A stretch of DNA of 64,000 bases from Raphanus sativus (Eukaryota > Streptophyta > Magnoliopsida > Brassicales > Brassicaceae): contig NC_079514.1 in NCBI RefSeq assembly GCF_000801105.2, positions 49,108,515 to 49,172,514 of the forward strand, given 5' to 3'. The translations under genes were made by a program, and so were the position numbers. How positions within the stretch are numbered: position 1 is the first letter of the stretch; the number at the start of each line of letters is the position of its first letter. Of this stretch, positions 1 through 11,386 are shown in pieces. Below the pieces are notes generated by a model. It was given only the letters and a program-made list of their open reading frames with translations, did not search any database and was not told the DNA's origin.

Positions 1-665
1 ACTAATCGATAATGGTGCTCTTATAAGTATCTGTTGTTCAAAAAAAGGTGAGAACTCCCTTGGGGTGCATCAAGCCTTCAGCCCTTTCTGTCTCCTCGTG
101 CAAGATTTTTTGTTTCATTTTATTCCAATTACACTCATTATTCGAGCCTGGAAGGTCAAAGAAACACAAAACGGCCGATAATCATACGGAGAGGCCACAC
201 AATTTCATCAGCCAAGTTAGTAAAATATTATTATATTCATATCAGTCGAGTTTTTTTGTTCACTTGTATTAAACAAGTTAAAGATCAAATTTATTTTTAT
301 TCCTACAATATAAGATAGTTAAAAAAAACAACTAGAATAGAACGTTATTTGACATTAGTGTTTGACACCAAGTTTAATAAATGGACTTTCTATTATAAAG
401 GGTCTGACACCACGTTCGTGGTAAGATTTTCTTTTAAAAAACAGGTTTAATAAATAGATTTAAATTCTCAAAGTTTTTTTTTTAAATAAACATGTCAAAC
501 AATGATGTGTCACAAAATTTTAATGATATTTTTGTAATTTTTTTTTTGTTATAGCTGTAGACAAAAGCATTTTGAACATAAAACTCTATGGGGGTGGTAA
601 TTTCTACAACATGTGATTTATTATAGTAATAGAAAATTATGTAAATTCAGCAAAAATCTCTAAAC
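1..665. other. AT-rich non-coding sequence, no gene recognised
   Basis: No coding region, RNA gene or clear repeat boundary is visible before the Copia LTR. The short open frame near 48-272 has no recognisable protein features. Confidence 0.5.
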
Positions 666-930
666 TGTTGAAGATAATAACAAATTTAGATAATGATTAT
701 CCACTTAAAAGATAATGCTTATCCTTTTACTTTGTCTTTTTCTTCTTATGTCGGTAAAAAGACCGACTTACTACCCTATATAAAGGGGACTTCACTTTCA
801 ATTGTAACATAAGTGCAATCATATTATCAAAGTCAAACTCAAATACTCTCTCTTTTTTACGTTGCTCACCACCAACAAAACAATATATATAATTATATAT
901 AAACTTTTATTTCACCTTTTATTCATAACA
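666..930 (+). repeat. 5' LTR of a Copia retrotransposon
   Basis: The segment starts TGTTGAAGATAA and ends TTCATAACA, giving the expected TGTT/AACA termini. A TATA box (CTATATAAAGG, about 777-787) lies inside it. It is followed directly by CGTTATCAGCACGA, a primer-binding-site-like sequence, and then by a leader and gag. The matching 3' LTR is not in the window because the element runs into an assembly gap. The boundaries are inferred from these terminal signals, not from a pairwise LTR comparison. Confidence 0.6.
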
Positions 931-1382
931 CGTTATCAGCACGACGAGCTCTCTTATACCAACCGTTCTTAGACCAAGCAAGCGAGGTGATGTTTAAATT
1001 TATGTCTTTAAATATATTTAATTTATTTAAATTTTTATTTATTATTCCGGAATGAGAGGCTAGGCCTTCTCCGTTTATTTTCCGGGATGATAGGCGTTGC
1101 CTTTTCCGGCTGATCGTTAAGATAGGCTAAGCCTTCACGATCAGAGAAACACGTGGTAGGTTTTATCTCCGTGAATAAAAGGTCAAAAATGGAAGGCTAA
1201 GCCTCCTCGGACCTTGATTAAAAGAAAAGGTTAATAACACGTGGTTTATTTATGTTATTTAAATTTCTGCAATTTAAGTTTACGCAATTTAATTTTTGCA
1301 TTTATTTTATGCTTTTAATTTCTGCATTTAAATTATGCATTTATCCTCGTCTATATTTATATTATTCTATGATACAGTAATC

Positions 1383-3162
1383 ATGTCGAATTTGACAAAG
1401 CTCGAAATTAATGCCCTGGATATTACGGGAAATAACTATATGACCTGGGCAGTAGGTGCAAGAATGCACCTAAGAGGTAGCGGGCTTTTGGAAACCATCG
1501 ATAATACTAAAACGGTGTCGGATGAGAAAAAGGCTAAAGCCATGATATTTTTACGACACCACATACATGATGGTTTAAAAGATGAATATATTACGAAAGA
1601 GGATCCTGGGGACCTCTGGCAATCTCTTAAAGAGAGGTTTGATCACCAGAAGTATGTGATCTTACCAAAAGCCAAACACGAGTGGATCCATCTCCGGTTC
1701 CAGGACTACAAAAGTGTAAGTGAGTTTAATTCCGCTATGTTCGGAATTACTTCAAGGATGATGTTATGTGGAGAGAAAATAAGCGATTATGATATGATCG
1801 AGAAAACTCTCTCCACGTTCCATCCTGAAAATGTAGTCCTGCAGCAACAGTACCGGGTGAATGGATTTAAGCGTTATTCGGAGTTGATGCAAATCCTCCT
1901 TGTAGCGGAGCAAAATAATCAACTCGTGTTGTTAAACCATCAAGCTCGTCCCACTGGATCTGCTCCATTCCCCGAAGTGAATGTTGCATCATCCAGTTAT
2001 GATAATTGGAGAGGACGAGGACGTGGACGTGGTCGAGGTCGAAATCATGGTCGTGGGAGAGGACGAGGAAGAAGATTCCGTCCGTATGATGAAAGAACTA
2101 AAAGGACTCCCAAGAGAATGAAAGGGGCCGGGATGATAAAAGGCAAACAGAAAAGGTTTGCTACAGATGTGGCATGAAAGGTCATTGGGTACGTACTTGT
2201 CGTACGCCAAGACACTTAGCCGATCTATATAGAGAATCCCAATTGGGAAAAGAGAAAAGTGGGGGTGAAACGAATTTCATCTCTGATGAACCCGGGCCAT
2301 CCTTTCATGATGATACTCATCTCGACGTATCAGATTTTCTGGTTGAGCCAGAAAATATCGATGTGTGATATAAGATCGATGTGATATAAGTCTATTGTAT
2401 TATAGTATCGTTATCTTTTGTTGTAAGATATATGTTATGTTTCTTGTTTCATGTTCAATAATATATGTTTTATAAATATTTTAAATTCAGAAAGAATGCC
2501 AGACTTTGAGACTTTGGATGGAGATATGTGCTTGGCAGATAGTGCGTCAACGCACACAATAATTAAAGATAGAAAATATTTCTCCAGTCTCAAAATGAAA
2601 GATTACGCTGGAAGCGTAAGTACAATATCTGGTAATGCAAAGATTATTATGGGCTCTGGTAGAGCGAAATTTTCAATGCCAGGGGGAACAATATTTGAGA
2701 TAAGTGATGCATTGTATTCCCCCGAGTCTCATAGAAACTTATTAAGTTTTAAGGATATCCGAAAGAATGGATATCATATTGAGACTATGAGTAAAGATGG
2801 CATTGAGTTTCTTTGCATTAAGTCCGAGAGGAAACATATATTGGAAGAGTTAAGAATGTTATCCTCTGGACTATATTGTACAAAAATAAACATGACTGAG
2901 TCCTATGCCGTGGTAAACATGAAGTTTACTGATACATTTAAAATCTGGCATGAGAGGCTAGGACATCCTGGTTCAGTCATGATGAGAAAGATAGTGCAAA
3001 ACTCGAATGGCCATCCGTTGAAACACGGAAAAGTTTTGCAAACGGGCGAGTTTACATGTAAAGCATGTTCTCAAGGAAAGTTTATAACTCGGCCATCACC
3101 AGCAAAAGTAGGCAATGAATCACCAATGTTTTTAGAAAGAATACATGGTGATATATGTGGGC
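1383..3162 (+). pseudogene. Copia gag-pol polyprotein, frame-broken and truncated
   Basis: Gag begins at the ATG at 1383 (MSNLTKLEINAL), which I prefer to the upstream in-frame ATG at 1335. It has the UBN2-type gag core (NYMTWAVGARMHLRG) and an Arg/Gly-rich tail. The frame ends at 2177, while the CCHC zinc knuckle (CYRCGMKGHWVRTC, about 2160-2201) lies in another frame, so a frameshift sits just before it. That second frame ends at 2368. The pol part then resumes from 2451 with the protease motif LADSASTHTI, the GAG-pre-integrase motif IWHERLGHPG and the integrase start HGDICG at the gap. Several stops separate the gag and pol parts. This is a dead copy of a transposon polyprotein. Confidence 0.8.
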
Positions 3163-3262
3163 NNNNNNNNNNNNNNNNNNNNNNNNNNNNNNNNNNNNNN
3201 NNNNNNNNNNNNNNNNNNNNNNNNNNNNNNNNNNNNNNNNNNNNNNNNNNNNNNNNNNNNNN
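3163..3262. other. Assembly gap (100 N)
   Basis: Exactly 100 N, probably a placeholder of unknown true length. It truncates the Copia integrase on the left. The sequence on its right is unrelated AT-rich DNA. Confidence 0.99.
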
Positions 3263-3603
3263 ATATCCATAATGTAACACTGTTCTTTTGCAAATTCTTT
3301 GTTTTGTAAAACTGTTTGTTGATTAGACATACAGCCTTATTATTTATATAAATAGCATCAATGTATTGTCAACATATACTAAATCCTTATAATTCAAAAT
3401 TTTTAATGTATCTAGCCTACTATACATCCATATACGAGATAGAATGTATGGTATTTTTTTTATATTTGACCAAGGGTCTTAAACTATAGAATATGTAATA
3501 TATCTAAGTATTTTAGTTGAGGGATCGTTTTACCACTATCTTACATTGTATACAAATACATTCAATCTGAAGTGAATTAAACTATAATATTTTCTTAACA
3601 AAA
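3263..3603. other. AT-rich spacer before tRNA-Ser
   Basis: Nothing recognisable is present. It does not continue the Copia element on the other side of the gap. Confidence 0.5.
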
Positions 3604-3685
3604 GTCGCTTTGGCCGAGTGGTTAAGGCGTGTGCCTGCTAAGTACATGGGCTCTGCCCGCGAGAGTTCGAATCTCTCAGGCGACG
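3604..3685 (+). tRNA. tRNA-Ser (GCT)
   Basis: This is an 82-nt class II tRNA. The acceptor arms GTCGCTT and AGGCGAC pair, with discriminator G at 3685. The D-loop region is TGGCCGAGTGGTTAAGG (A box). The anticodon loop CTGCTAA sits in a TGTGC/GTACA stem and gives anticodon GCT. A long variable arm and the B-box sequence AGTTCGAATCT follow. The T-rich stretch after 3690 would serve as a Pol III terminator. No intron is seen. Confidence 0.95.
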
Positions 3686-4309
3686 AATCCTTTTTTGTTT
3701 GTTGTGTAATTTTCGTTTAATCGGTGGCGTTAAATTACTGCTTTGCAACGTGCCTTCTCGTGTAAGCAATAAACTAAAAGTAAAAAAAGACGGTTCACAA
3801 AATCACAACCACCGTTCCGAAGATTACGTTTCCAATTATTTTCTTATCCCGATATGGGCCAGAATTTGTAAGCACTCTAATAGATTCCAGTGGCCAACAA
3901 TCAAACACCATAAAAAGATCTCAACTCTGACAAATTGCTATCAAGATTCCTATACACTTGACCTTACCTAGCAAAACTCCAAACTTTCCCCATAAAAGCC
4001 ATTTACCCCAAACCTGGAAAGAAACTCAACATGACCGCATGATTTTTTTTTTCTTTTTCAGACCATTCTATAAACTATCTGTCTCTCTTGATCACTTCAA
4101 TTTTATACATTTTCTATTGTCCAATTTCAAAGATTTTATAATAGTTTTTCTCAAGTTTTCAACCAAAGAAAATGGCCTCTTAGAACATAATGACGGTGGG
4201 AGAAAGGTATTAGGGTAAGTGGGAAGAGTGTACAAATTGAATCCTGTTTCACTGAGTCCTCTGTTTTGAAAAATCTCTTTCTATATCAATCTCTCATTAC
4301 AAGGGTTTT

Positions 4310-4565
4310 GATTCTGAATTTCAGGTAAGAGAAAGCTCTTTGCTTTGTTCATGTGTCTGAAATTTCCCCCTTTCCTCTGTTTTCTAGGTCAGAAACTAGG
4401 GCTTGAAATCTCAATCTCAAACCTCTGGATTAAGTATCTCCTTAGAAGGGTTTGATTGGGAGCTGATTCTGGGTTTCAGGTAGGAGAAAGCTCCTTGCTT
4501 TAACCTTCTTTGTTTATGTGTCTGAAATTTCAACTTTCCTCTGTTTTCTAGGTCTGAAAGTTCCT
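4310..4565 (+). repeat. Tandemly duplicated 5' leader segment with splice-like borders
   Basis: Two diverged copies of about 155 bp period lie ahead of the MFS start codon. Each contains TTTCAGGTA(A/G)GAGAAAGCTC, then TGTGTCTGAAATTTC, then CCTCTGTTTTCTAGGTC. In each copy a GTAAG/GTAGG donor-like and a TTTTCTAG acceptor-like signal bracket about 65-85 bp. This looks like a duplicated 5'UTR mini-intron, though splicing cannot be confirmed from sequence alone. Confidence 0.5.
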
Positions 4566-4674
4566 TTCTTTGTCTGTCTGAATGAGATTGATCTTATTGA
4601 GGAGCTTGATGATATATATTGATAGGGCCTTTTTCAGCTCAAGATTGATTTAAAGATTCAACCTTTTTTTTGGA

Positions 4675-5337
4675 ATGGCTGGAGGGAGTGAAGAGGATCC
4701 ATACACAAAACCTATTGGGAGATGGGCTGTGTTCTTCTATGGTGTTGGACATATGCTTAATGACATCACTGCTTCTTGTTGGTTCACTTACCTCCTCCTT
4801 TTCCTGACCCAAATCGGTCTCTCCCCGAGGTGATTACATCTAAGCTTCATGTATTTCTGTTTTCTTACATTTGATTTGTGATAGTTCAATCCTAAATCAA
4901 GTTTTTGTTTTGTTTTGTCTTGTCTTGTGTAGAGATGCAGCCATTGTTATGCTCTCTGGCCAAGTTGCTGATGGGTTTGCTACTATCTTCACTGGTGAAT
5001 TGGTACCATCAATAACTTAAACGACTTCTCTGTTTCTGATTTAGCCTTGTGTGAATGTTGTTAGAGTTAGAACAAGTTGGTGTTGTGTAATGGCAGATAG
5101 ATAGGTTTGGACATTTCAAGATTTGGCATGCTGCAGGATCAATACTTGTTGCAGTATCTTTCTCCTCTGTTTTTGGAGGCTGTCTGCCTTGTTCCCTCCT
5201 CCATAACGACTCTCTATCACTAGAAACTTTCTCCTACAGCATGTTTGCAGCTATCTTTAACATAGGATGGGCTGCTACTCAGGTTTCCCACATGTAACTT
5301 CATCCTACTCACCTCTTTCACTTTCAAAATTGTATCC

Positions 5338-5380
<43 letters not shown>

Positions 5381-6945
5381 CTGTGTGGCTTCTTAATTAC
5401 TCTCCAGGGCTATGGTTAATTGCATCTCTTTGAACTCAACAAGCAGAGTAGCCTTAACAAGCTGCCGTAATGCGTTTACTATGGTCAAGCTCCTTCCCTT
5501 GATCCAGATGTGTTTCTTTATGTGATTTAACAATGACTAAATCGTTTTCTTGATTTGCTTTTTTCAGGTTGCTAATCTTAGCTTATATGCAATTGCTTTA
5601 GTTGTCTTCGGTGTTATCAAGGCTGGTTCAAAAGAAAACACTGAAACACAGGTTTCATACTTTGCCTTGGCTTCTTCTCCATTATGTAAATATATTGGAG
5701 TAAATGTTATTACTGATTGCATGTTCTTTCGGTATTGATTGCATTTTTCTACTTAACTCTGCAGTATCGCTGGATTGCATATTCATCTATCACAGTAGGG
5801 TGCTGTTTTGTGATCATCTTTCTTATGGGAACAAAGGAGCCAAGGTATATCAGTATGCTCAATCCTCTGAAAAAATATATTCTTGATTTGTATATCAATG
5901 TAACGGCTTGGTGCATTCTGACTGTTTAAAGGCTGAGGATGGACTTGAAAGAAACTTGCCGCCGAGTGAGGATACCGTGGGTCTATTGGTTCAAGAAACT
6001 TCTCTACTATCAAGTCGCTATGGTTTACCTCCTCACTCGATTAGTATTGAATGTTTCTCAGGTCTGTTATCTTGCTTATATCTATGCTCAAACTGGGATA
6101 GGTTCTCACACAAGGTGTTGTGGTTCATCCTTTCTCAGGCATATCTTGCATTCTTCGTTATAGATGACTTGCAAATGGATCAGTCCGCTAAAGCTTTGGT
6201 AATATATTCAAGAAGATCATTTTAGTCTTCATATAAACTACTCTCTGATGATCAGATGGTATTGTACTTCAGGTTCCTGCAATTATCTATATAGGCAGCT
6301 TCGTGGTTTCGGTTCTGCTTCAGGTTCACATTCTCACATTATCCAATGTTCAGTTATGTTCAAAAGCTTTCTCTCACGGCGTGTGAAAAATGTAGGAGAT
6401 ACCGTGGAATGGGAGACGGTTAAAGGCTTATTACTCAGCTGGTGGTATCATTTGGATGTTCTGTGGTGCAGCAATTCTTCTATTGCCTAGAGATATAAGT
6501 TCTTTCATGTATGCCATATCTGTCTTCATAGGCATCGCAAATGCATTGATGATGGTTACAGCAATCAGTATGCAGAGCGTGTTGGTTGGTGCGGAAGTAG
6601 GCGGATGCGCATTTGTGTGTGGTTCATTGAGCTTTTTAGACAAAATGTCTTGTGGTCTTGCTCTGTATATTCTTCAGTCACACCAAAGTAAGTTTTCTTT
6701 TTAGTAGCGCAGAACCATTTTGGTTTTAGCTGTTTTGCTGAAGATGTTTTGGGCTTGTAGGTACTTCACCAAGAATCCAACTGAACAAGAACCAACAAAG
6801 TGTTTACCTTTCGGTTACAAGATACGGTTTAGGCCTTGTTCCGGCTTTATGCTCGCTTGTTGGTGTTGTTGTGACATTCTTTATGGAGCTTGAAGCTGCT
6901 GGGTCACTATCCAAGCCCCTTCTTGATGTGCCGTTATTAGAATGA
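4675..6945 (+). CDS. Major facilitator superfamily transporter, MFSD12-like (spliced)
   Basis: I read 11 coding exons: 4675-4829, 4933-5002, 5097-5293, 5408-5483, 5568-5651, 5765-5844, 5932-6060, 6139-6198, 6273-6323, 6395-6687 and 6761-6945. All use GT-AG borders and join in frame. The product is a multi-pass membrane protein beginning MAGGSEEDPYTKP. A first membrane segment contains GVGHMLNDITASCWFTYLLL, and DGFATIFTGE follows in the loop region typical of the MFS_2/GPH-like family. Animal MFSD12 is a lysosomal/melanosomal carrier, while the substrate of the plant proteins is not known to me. By gene order it matches what I remember as At3g60070. No break is visible. A GT microsatellite lies in intron 3. 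Confidence 0.85.
5341..5379 (+). repeat. (GT)n microsatellite in an intron
   Basis: About 19 uninterrupted GT units lie in intron 3 of the MFS gene. This class of repeat is commonly length-polymorphic. Confidence 0.95.
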
Positions 6946-7896
6946 GCTGTATGATTTTCAGGTCCACTAATCTTTATTGCTACATATGGGAGTCTCCAGG
7001 TTCTTTAGATGATGACTTTGTACAGTAATGATAGATCACACTGTAACAGCAGTTTACCTGTATCTAAAGAAATTTGGATCTAAATCGGGTTTGATTGATT
7101 GTTTTTTTCTTCTTCTTTGTTTGTCTTGTTTTTGGTTTAATTTGTGTGTAAAAGTGAAAATAGTGTGTTGTTACAGTATTTACTATGCAAGATGCAAACA
7201 TGGAAATGTAATTCAATATTGGACACTGAAATTATATTCTATTACAAATTATAAAAAAATAAAAAAATAATTTTACATCGATATTAAAATTATTTTATAA
7301 AATTTTTACATATGAAGCTTGGACTTCTTTACAAAGATTCTGGCTAAAAATTTATGTAAAATTTTTATTAATCTATAAAATTATCAATAAATCATTTTAT
7401 TTGGAATTCTTAACCCAAAACATGTTGGTCTACAAACAGTAAATAAAATTTTGATAAAAGTGACCAACGGTAAAATATTTTCCAACCCGGAAAAAAAGTG
7501 TACAGAAATCTCTAAAACCAAATAGAAATGTTGTCAACCGTGTGGTTAAAGAAAAAAGAAATGTTGTTAACCGGGTTTCCATGGAAGATGACATAACCGG
7601 GTTTTCAAGTGTAAACCCTTCTTCTTTCTCTAGAAACCCTAATTTTGGGGCACGTTGCAGTAGCCAGTCGCGCACCCCCCTGAGAATCGTCGCCGATTAT
7701 GAATCCGATAAGTTCGTCTTCTCGACGAGCTAGTTAAATCATCTATCTTCCGCCATTTTAACTCTCCAGGTTCGTAAACAACATCTCGATCTCTCTTTAA
7801 TCCCATCGTGGATTCAAAAATCGAAAAATAAAAAAAAAATCGAAACCTTTTTTTTGCAGGAAAGATCGAAGAGAATAATGGAGATTGAGCTCAGAT
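6946..7896. other. Intergenic region and PPR gene 5' leader
   Basis: AT-rich spacer holding the 3'UTR of the MFS gene and the leader of the PPR gene. A possible leader intron runs from AG|GTTCG near 7770 to TTTTTTGCAG at about 7860. No other gene is supported. Confidence 0.45.
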
Positions 7897-9324
7897 ATGA
7901 ACATTGCACTTGTTTTCACCACAAATGTAGTTCGTAAAGCCTATCGCTTTCTCTTCCCCTCCCGAAAGTTCTGCAACAACGGTAACTTCAGTAACGGCGA
8001 CGATGAATCCGATTTAGGGTTTCCTCTTTTAGACGAGATAGCTGCTAGTAGTACCACCGATCGAGAACCAATCTCTGTTCGGAGTAGTGTTTTAGAGAGT
8101 GGCGGCGCTGCGTCTCGTGTCCTCGAGGCATTATTATTACAGCGAGAAGAAGACTCTGTTTTCGATACAAAGTCTTCACCTTTAGATGAATTGAATGTTA
8201 GAGTCTCTGGCCTTCTCGTTAGGGAAGTTCTTGTAGGGATCTTGCGTTGTGATGATAATAATAATAATGACAAGACTAGATGTGCGAAGCTAGCTTACAG
8301 ATTCTTTATTTGGACTAGAGAGCAGCAAGAAGGATTCAGACACACGGTGGATTCTTACCACTTGCTTATGAAGATCTTTGCGGAGTGTGGTGAGTACAAG
8401 GCGATGTGGAGGTTAGTTGACGAGATGGTTCAGGACGGGTACCCGACGACGGCGAGGACGTTTAATCTCTTGATCTGTAGCTGCGGGGAAGCTGGTCTAG
8501 CGAAGCAAGCTGTTGTGCAGTTCATTAAGTCCAAGGATTTTAATTACAGGCCTTTCAAGCATTCTTATAACGCGATTTTGAATGCTCTGCTTGGTGTGAA
8601 GCAGTATGGTTTGATCGAGTGGGTTTATGAAAGGATGTTGGAAGACGGGTTTTCGCCGGATGTGGTGACTTACAATGTCCTCATGTGGAGTAACTATAGG
8701 TTAGGGAAGATGGAGAGGTTTGATAGGTTGTTTGATGAGATGGATAGAGATGGTTTGTCTCCTGATTTGTATACGTTCAACATTTTGCTGCATATTTTGG
8801 GGAGAGGGAACAAACCGTTGGCTGCGTTGACGACGTTGAACCATATGAAGGAAGTTGGGATCGAGCCGAGTGTTATCCACTTTACTACTTTGATAGACGG
8901 TCTGAGCCGTGCGGGGAATCTAGAGGCCTGCAAGTATTTTCTCGATGAGATGGTGAGAGTTGGGTGCACGCCTGATGTTGTTTGCTACACGGTGATGATC
9001 ACGGGGTATGTTGTGTCCGGAGAGCTGGAGAAGGCGAAGGAGATGTTTACGGAGATGGCAAGTAAAGGGCAGTTGCCGAATGTTTTCACATACAACTCGA
9101 TGATACGCGGGTTGTGTATGGCGGGGGAGTTCAGAGAGGCGTGTTGGATGCTAAAGGAGATGGAGTCTAGAGGGTGTAAACCGAATTTTGTAGTGTATAG
9201 TACATTGGTGAGCTATTTGAGAAAAGCAGGGAAGCTTGGAGAGGCTCGCAAGGTAATAAGAGACATGGTGAAGAAAGGACATTATGTTCATTTAGTTCCA
9301 AAGATGATGAAATATAGGAGATGA
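7897..9324 (+). CDS. Pentatricopeptide repeat (PPR) protein, P class
   Basis: An intronless frame of 475 residues starts at ATG 7897 (MNIALVFTTN). The frame stays open a few codons upstream, but there it begins with TTG, not ATG. The N-terminus is rich in Arg, Lys and Ser with few acids (VVRKAYRFLFPSRKF), as in mitochondrial presequences. From about residue 150, 35-residue repeats follow, for example DSYHLLMKIFAECGEYKAMW, FNLLICSCGEAGLAKQA, VTYNVLMWSNYRLGKMERF and YTFNILLHILGRGNKPLAAL. No E, DYW or SMR domain follows, so it is a pure P-class protein. Such proteins bind organellar RNA in a sequence-specific way. Position and length fit what I recall as At3g60050. It appears intact. Confidence 0.9.
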   Translation: MNIALVFTTNVVRKAYRFLFPSRKFCNNGNFSNGDDESDLGFPLLDEIAASSTTDREPISVRSSVLESGGAASRVLEALLLQREEDSVFDTKSSPLDELNVRVSGLLVREVLVGILRCDDNNNNDKTRCAKLAYRFFIWTREQQEGFRHTVDSYHLLMKIFAECGEYKAMWRLVDEMVQDGYPTTARTFNLLICSCGEAGLAKQAVVQFIKSKDFNYRPFKHSYNAILNALLGVKQYGLIEWVYERMLEDGFSPDVVTYNVLMWSNYRLGKMERFDRLFDEMDRDGLSPDLYTFNILLHILGRGNKPLAALTTLNHMKEVGIEPSVIHFTTLIDGLSRAGNLEACKYFLDEMVRVGCTPDVVCYTVMITGYVVSGELEKAKEMFTEMASKGQLPNVFTYNSMIRGLCMAGEFREACWMLKEMESRGCKPNFVVYSTLVSYLRKAGKLGEARKVIRDMVKKGHYVHLVPKMMKYRR

Positions 9325-10847
9325 TGTTAGATTTCTTTTTTGTTAATTTGAGGTTGTTGTTTCTCTCATTTACAGAGTTTTGTAACTTGCATTCTTGTTC
9401 TTTTCTCAAAGAAAGTTTGATAAGGTGTTCACTGATAAGTATAAAAATTTTAAGTTGATAAGCTGATATGTTCAATTAAACCGTTTCCAATGTATTCCTC
9501 TATTTTTACTTCTAAAAAAGAATATTCTCAAAAGATTCTATTTTTATTTTGCAACAAGTACTTTATATTTTTGAAAGTTGCAAATCAATCCTATTTAATT
9601 TTAATTTTATAAGATTTTTATACAGTTTTAACTTTGTTTAAACAAAAGTTTGATTAAAAAGATTGTTAGGTAAATAAAAAGTGTGATTTTATGTTTATAA
9701 AAACTGTATTTTGTTTTAAAAATAATTGTTTTTGATATAATTATAAAAGTTTAAAAATTAAAAGACTGTTTTGAAAATAAAAAAATATGCCTCTATAATA
9801 GAGGAATGCTATTTTTTCCTCTATATACAGAAGAAAAAATAGCATTCATCTACTATAGAGGTAGATATGGCTATGGGTTGAAGCACTTTTTACTCTATTA
9901 TAGCATTTAGAGGTGAATATAACATTGGGTTGGAGATGCTCTTAGTGGAAGATGTTTAACATGTATTCCATGCCGTTTAATTTGTCGATTTAGAAGGTAT
10001 TTTCGGCGCGGATTAAGAAAAACATAAAATATATTGGGTAATTTTCTCAGACAGATTTTCTTAAAAGTTTTTCACAAAAAAGTCCACAAATAAAAATGCC
10101 CAAACTATTTCATTAAAAATAAATAAAATATCATATATTTTATTTATTTATATACAAATAAATAAAAAATATATAAAAACATAAAACAAAATATTTTTTT
10201 ATAGTTTCGAATTATATATTTTCAGATTCGAACTTTTCATAATTTTTTTAATTTTTTTTTATTTTTTTTTTTGAAATTTAAAAATGCTTTTTGAAACTAT
10301 TTAAAATTTTTATTTTTAAAAATTTTAATATATTTTTTTTATTTTTCAAAGTTTTAAACTCATCTTAAAACCCATACATTAACTCTAAACCTTAAAATCT
10401 AGATTAGTTAATTCTAGAGATATATATGTATATTTATTTTTAAGTGAAATATTTTGGTCATTTTGATTCTTATAGACAATATTCGTGACAAAATGTTTTA
10501 AGACTATCTAAGGGTATTTCTCTTAACTTTTATACTTTAATTTTAATTAATAGATCATTTTGTTTATATTAATTAATAAGTTTTTAAAATAAGATAAAAC
10601 TGACAAAACTATTATATAAATACATTAAAAACATAAAAACGACAATTTAAACGAGATAGAAACTTTAAAACGATAATTAAAATGAAACATTGAGATTAAT
10701 ATTTATTTTGACCAAAAGTGTAATATTTATCATATAACTTAACTAATAAGTTGATAATAATGATTATCCCCTCTAGTCAATTTTCAAACACTATAGTGTT
10801 GATTTATGCAGTGCTTTGAACGTTGATCAAATATTCTTGACTATATA
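9325..10847. other. AT-rich intergenic DNA with a short hairpin
   Basis: No gene is visible. At 9804-9847 there is a perfect 15-bp inverted repeat (GAATGCTATTTTTTC and its complement). It sits in a segment with repeated CTCTATAATAGAGG-like words ending GGGTTGGAGATGCTC, probably a small MITE remnant. From about 10,020 to 10,640 the sequence is simple AT-rich DNA. Confidence 0.5.
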
Positions 10848-11248
10848 TTAGTGGGAAGTATACTTTTAATGATTTTAAAAATTTATAAAGTCTAGTGTTA
10901 TTGGTATGATGATTATACAATTCTCTACAAATATTTTATTATTGGTATGGTAATTATACAATTCTCTACAAATCTTTTGTTATTCAAAATGTTTAGATTT
11001 TAATGATTCTTTAAATCTATTAAAATTAGTGTTATTGGGAATTATATTCTTGACCATTTAACTCATGAAACAAGATTTGGAGAATACTACATATTTAACT
11101 TAGATTCTTAAAATCATTACAATAATTTATTTCTACATATTTTCACAATATATAAAACTTTTTACAACTCTTTCCAAATTTAACAAATCTATCAACTTTT
11201 GAAATCAATAAACTCTATATGAATCTAACTCCCACTAACTCCCACTAA
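10848..11248. mobile_element. Probable MITE upstream of the first neprosin gene
   Basis: The left end TTAGTGGGA (10848-10856) matches the complement of TCCCACTAA at the right end (11230-11238, repeated at 11240-11248). The inverted similarity continues inward imperfectly toward GATTTTAAAA. The interior is AT-rich and non-coding, with a direct repeat around ATTATACAATTCTCTACAAAT (about 10914 and 10957). The superfamily is uncertain. Confidence 0.45.
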
Positions 11249-11386
11249 CACCCCCTAAATAAGTTACCAATAAAAATCACAGTCAATATTTATTCCAATC
11301 TATATAAGACAAGCGCTAACATCGTTCTTAAACTCATATTTTCTGTAAAATATTCGACAAAAATAAAATAATCTCTCGAATAAGCC

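Larger units (their letters stand above)
666..3162 (+). mobile_element. Ty1/Copia LTR retrotransposon, 3' part lost in gap
   Basis: The order is LTR, primer-binding-site-like sequence at about 932, a non-coding leader with repeated purine-rich and TTCTCCG-like motifs, gag, zinc knuckle, aspartic protease, GAG-pre-integrase domain and the beginning of the integrase. It stops at the N gap at 3163. Reverse transcriptase, RNase H and the 3' LTR are not visible, and DNA after the gap (from 3263) does not look like the continuation. Protease ahead of integrase, with the LGHPG motif, is the Copia arrangement. Frame disruptions show that this copy is not autonomous. Confidence 0.8.

Noticed and set aside
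48..272. 74-residue frame near the window start
   Set aside because: Biased composition with no family features; no promoter or splice evidence.
5908..6225. Several long frames over MFS exons 7-8
   Set aside because: They read through introns or use the wrong frame; the MFS exon frame explains the sequence.
7885..7896. Upstream extension of the PPR frame (starting TTG)
   Set aside because: TTG is not a normal plant start. ATG 7897 is the first in-frame Met and gives a mitochondrial-type N-terminus.
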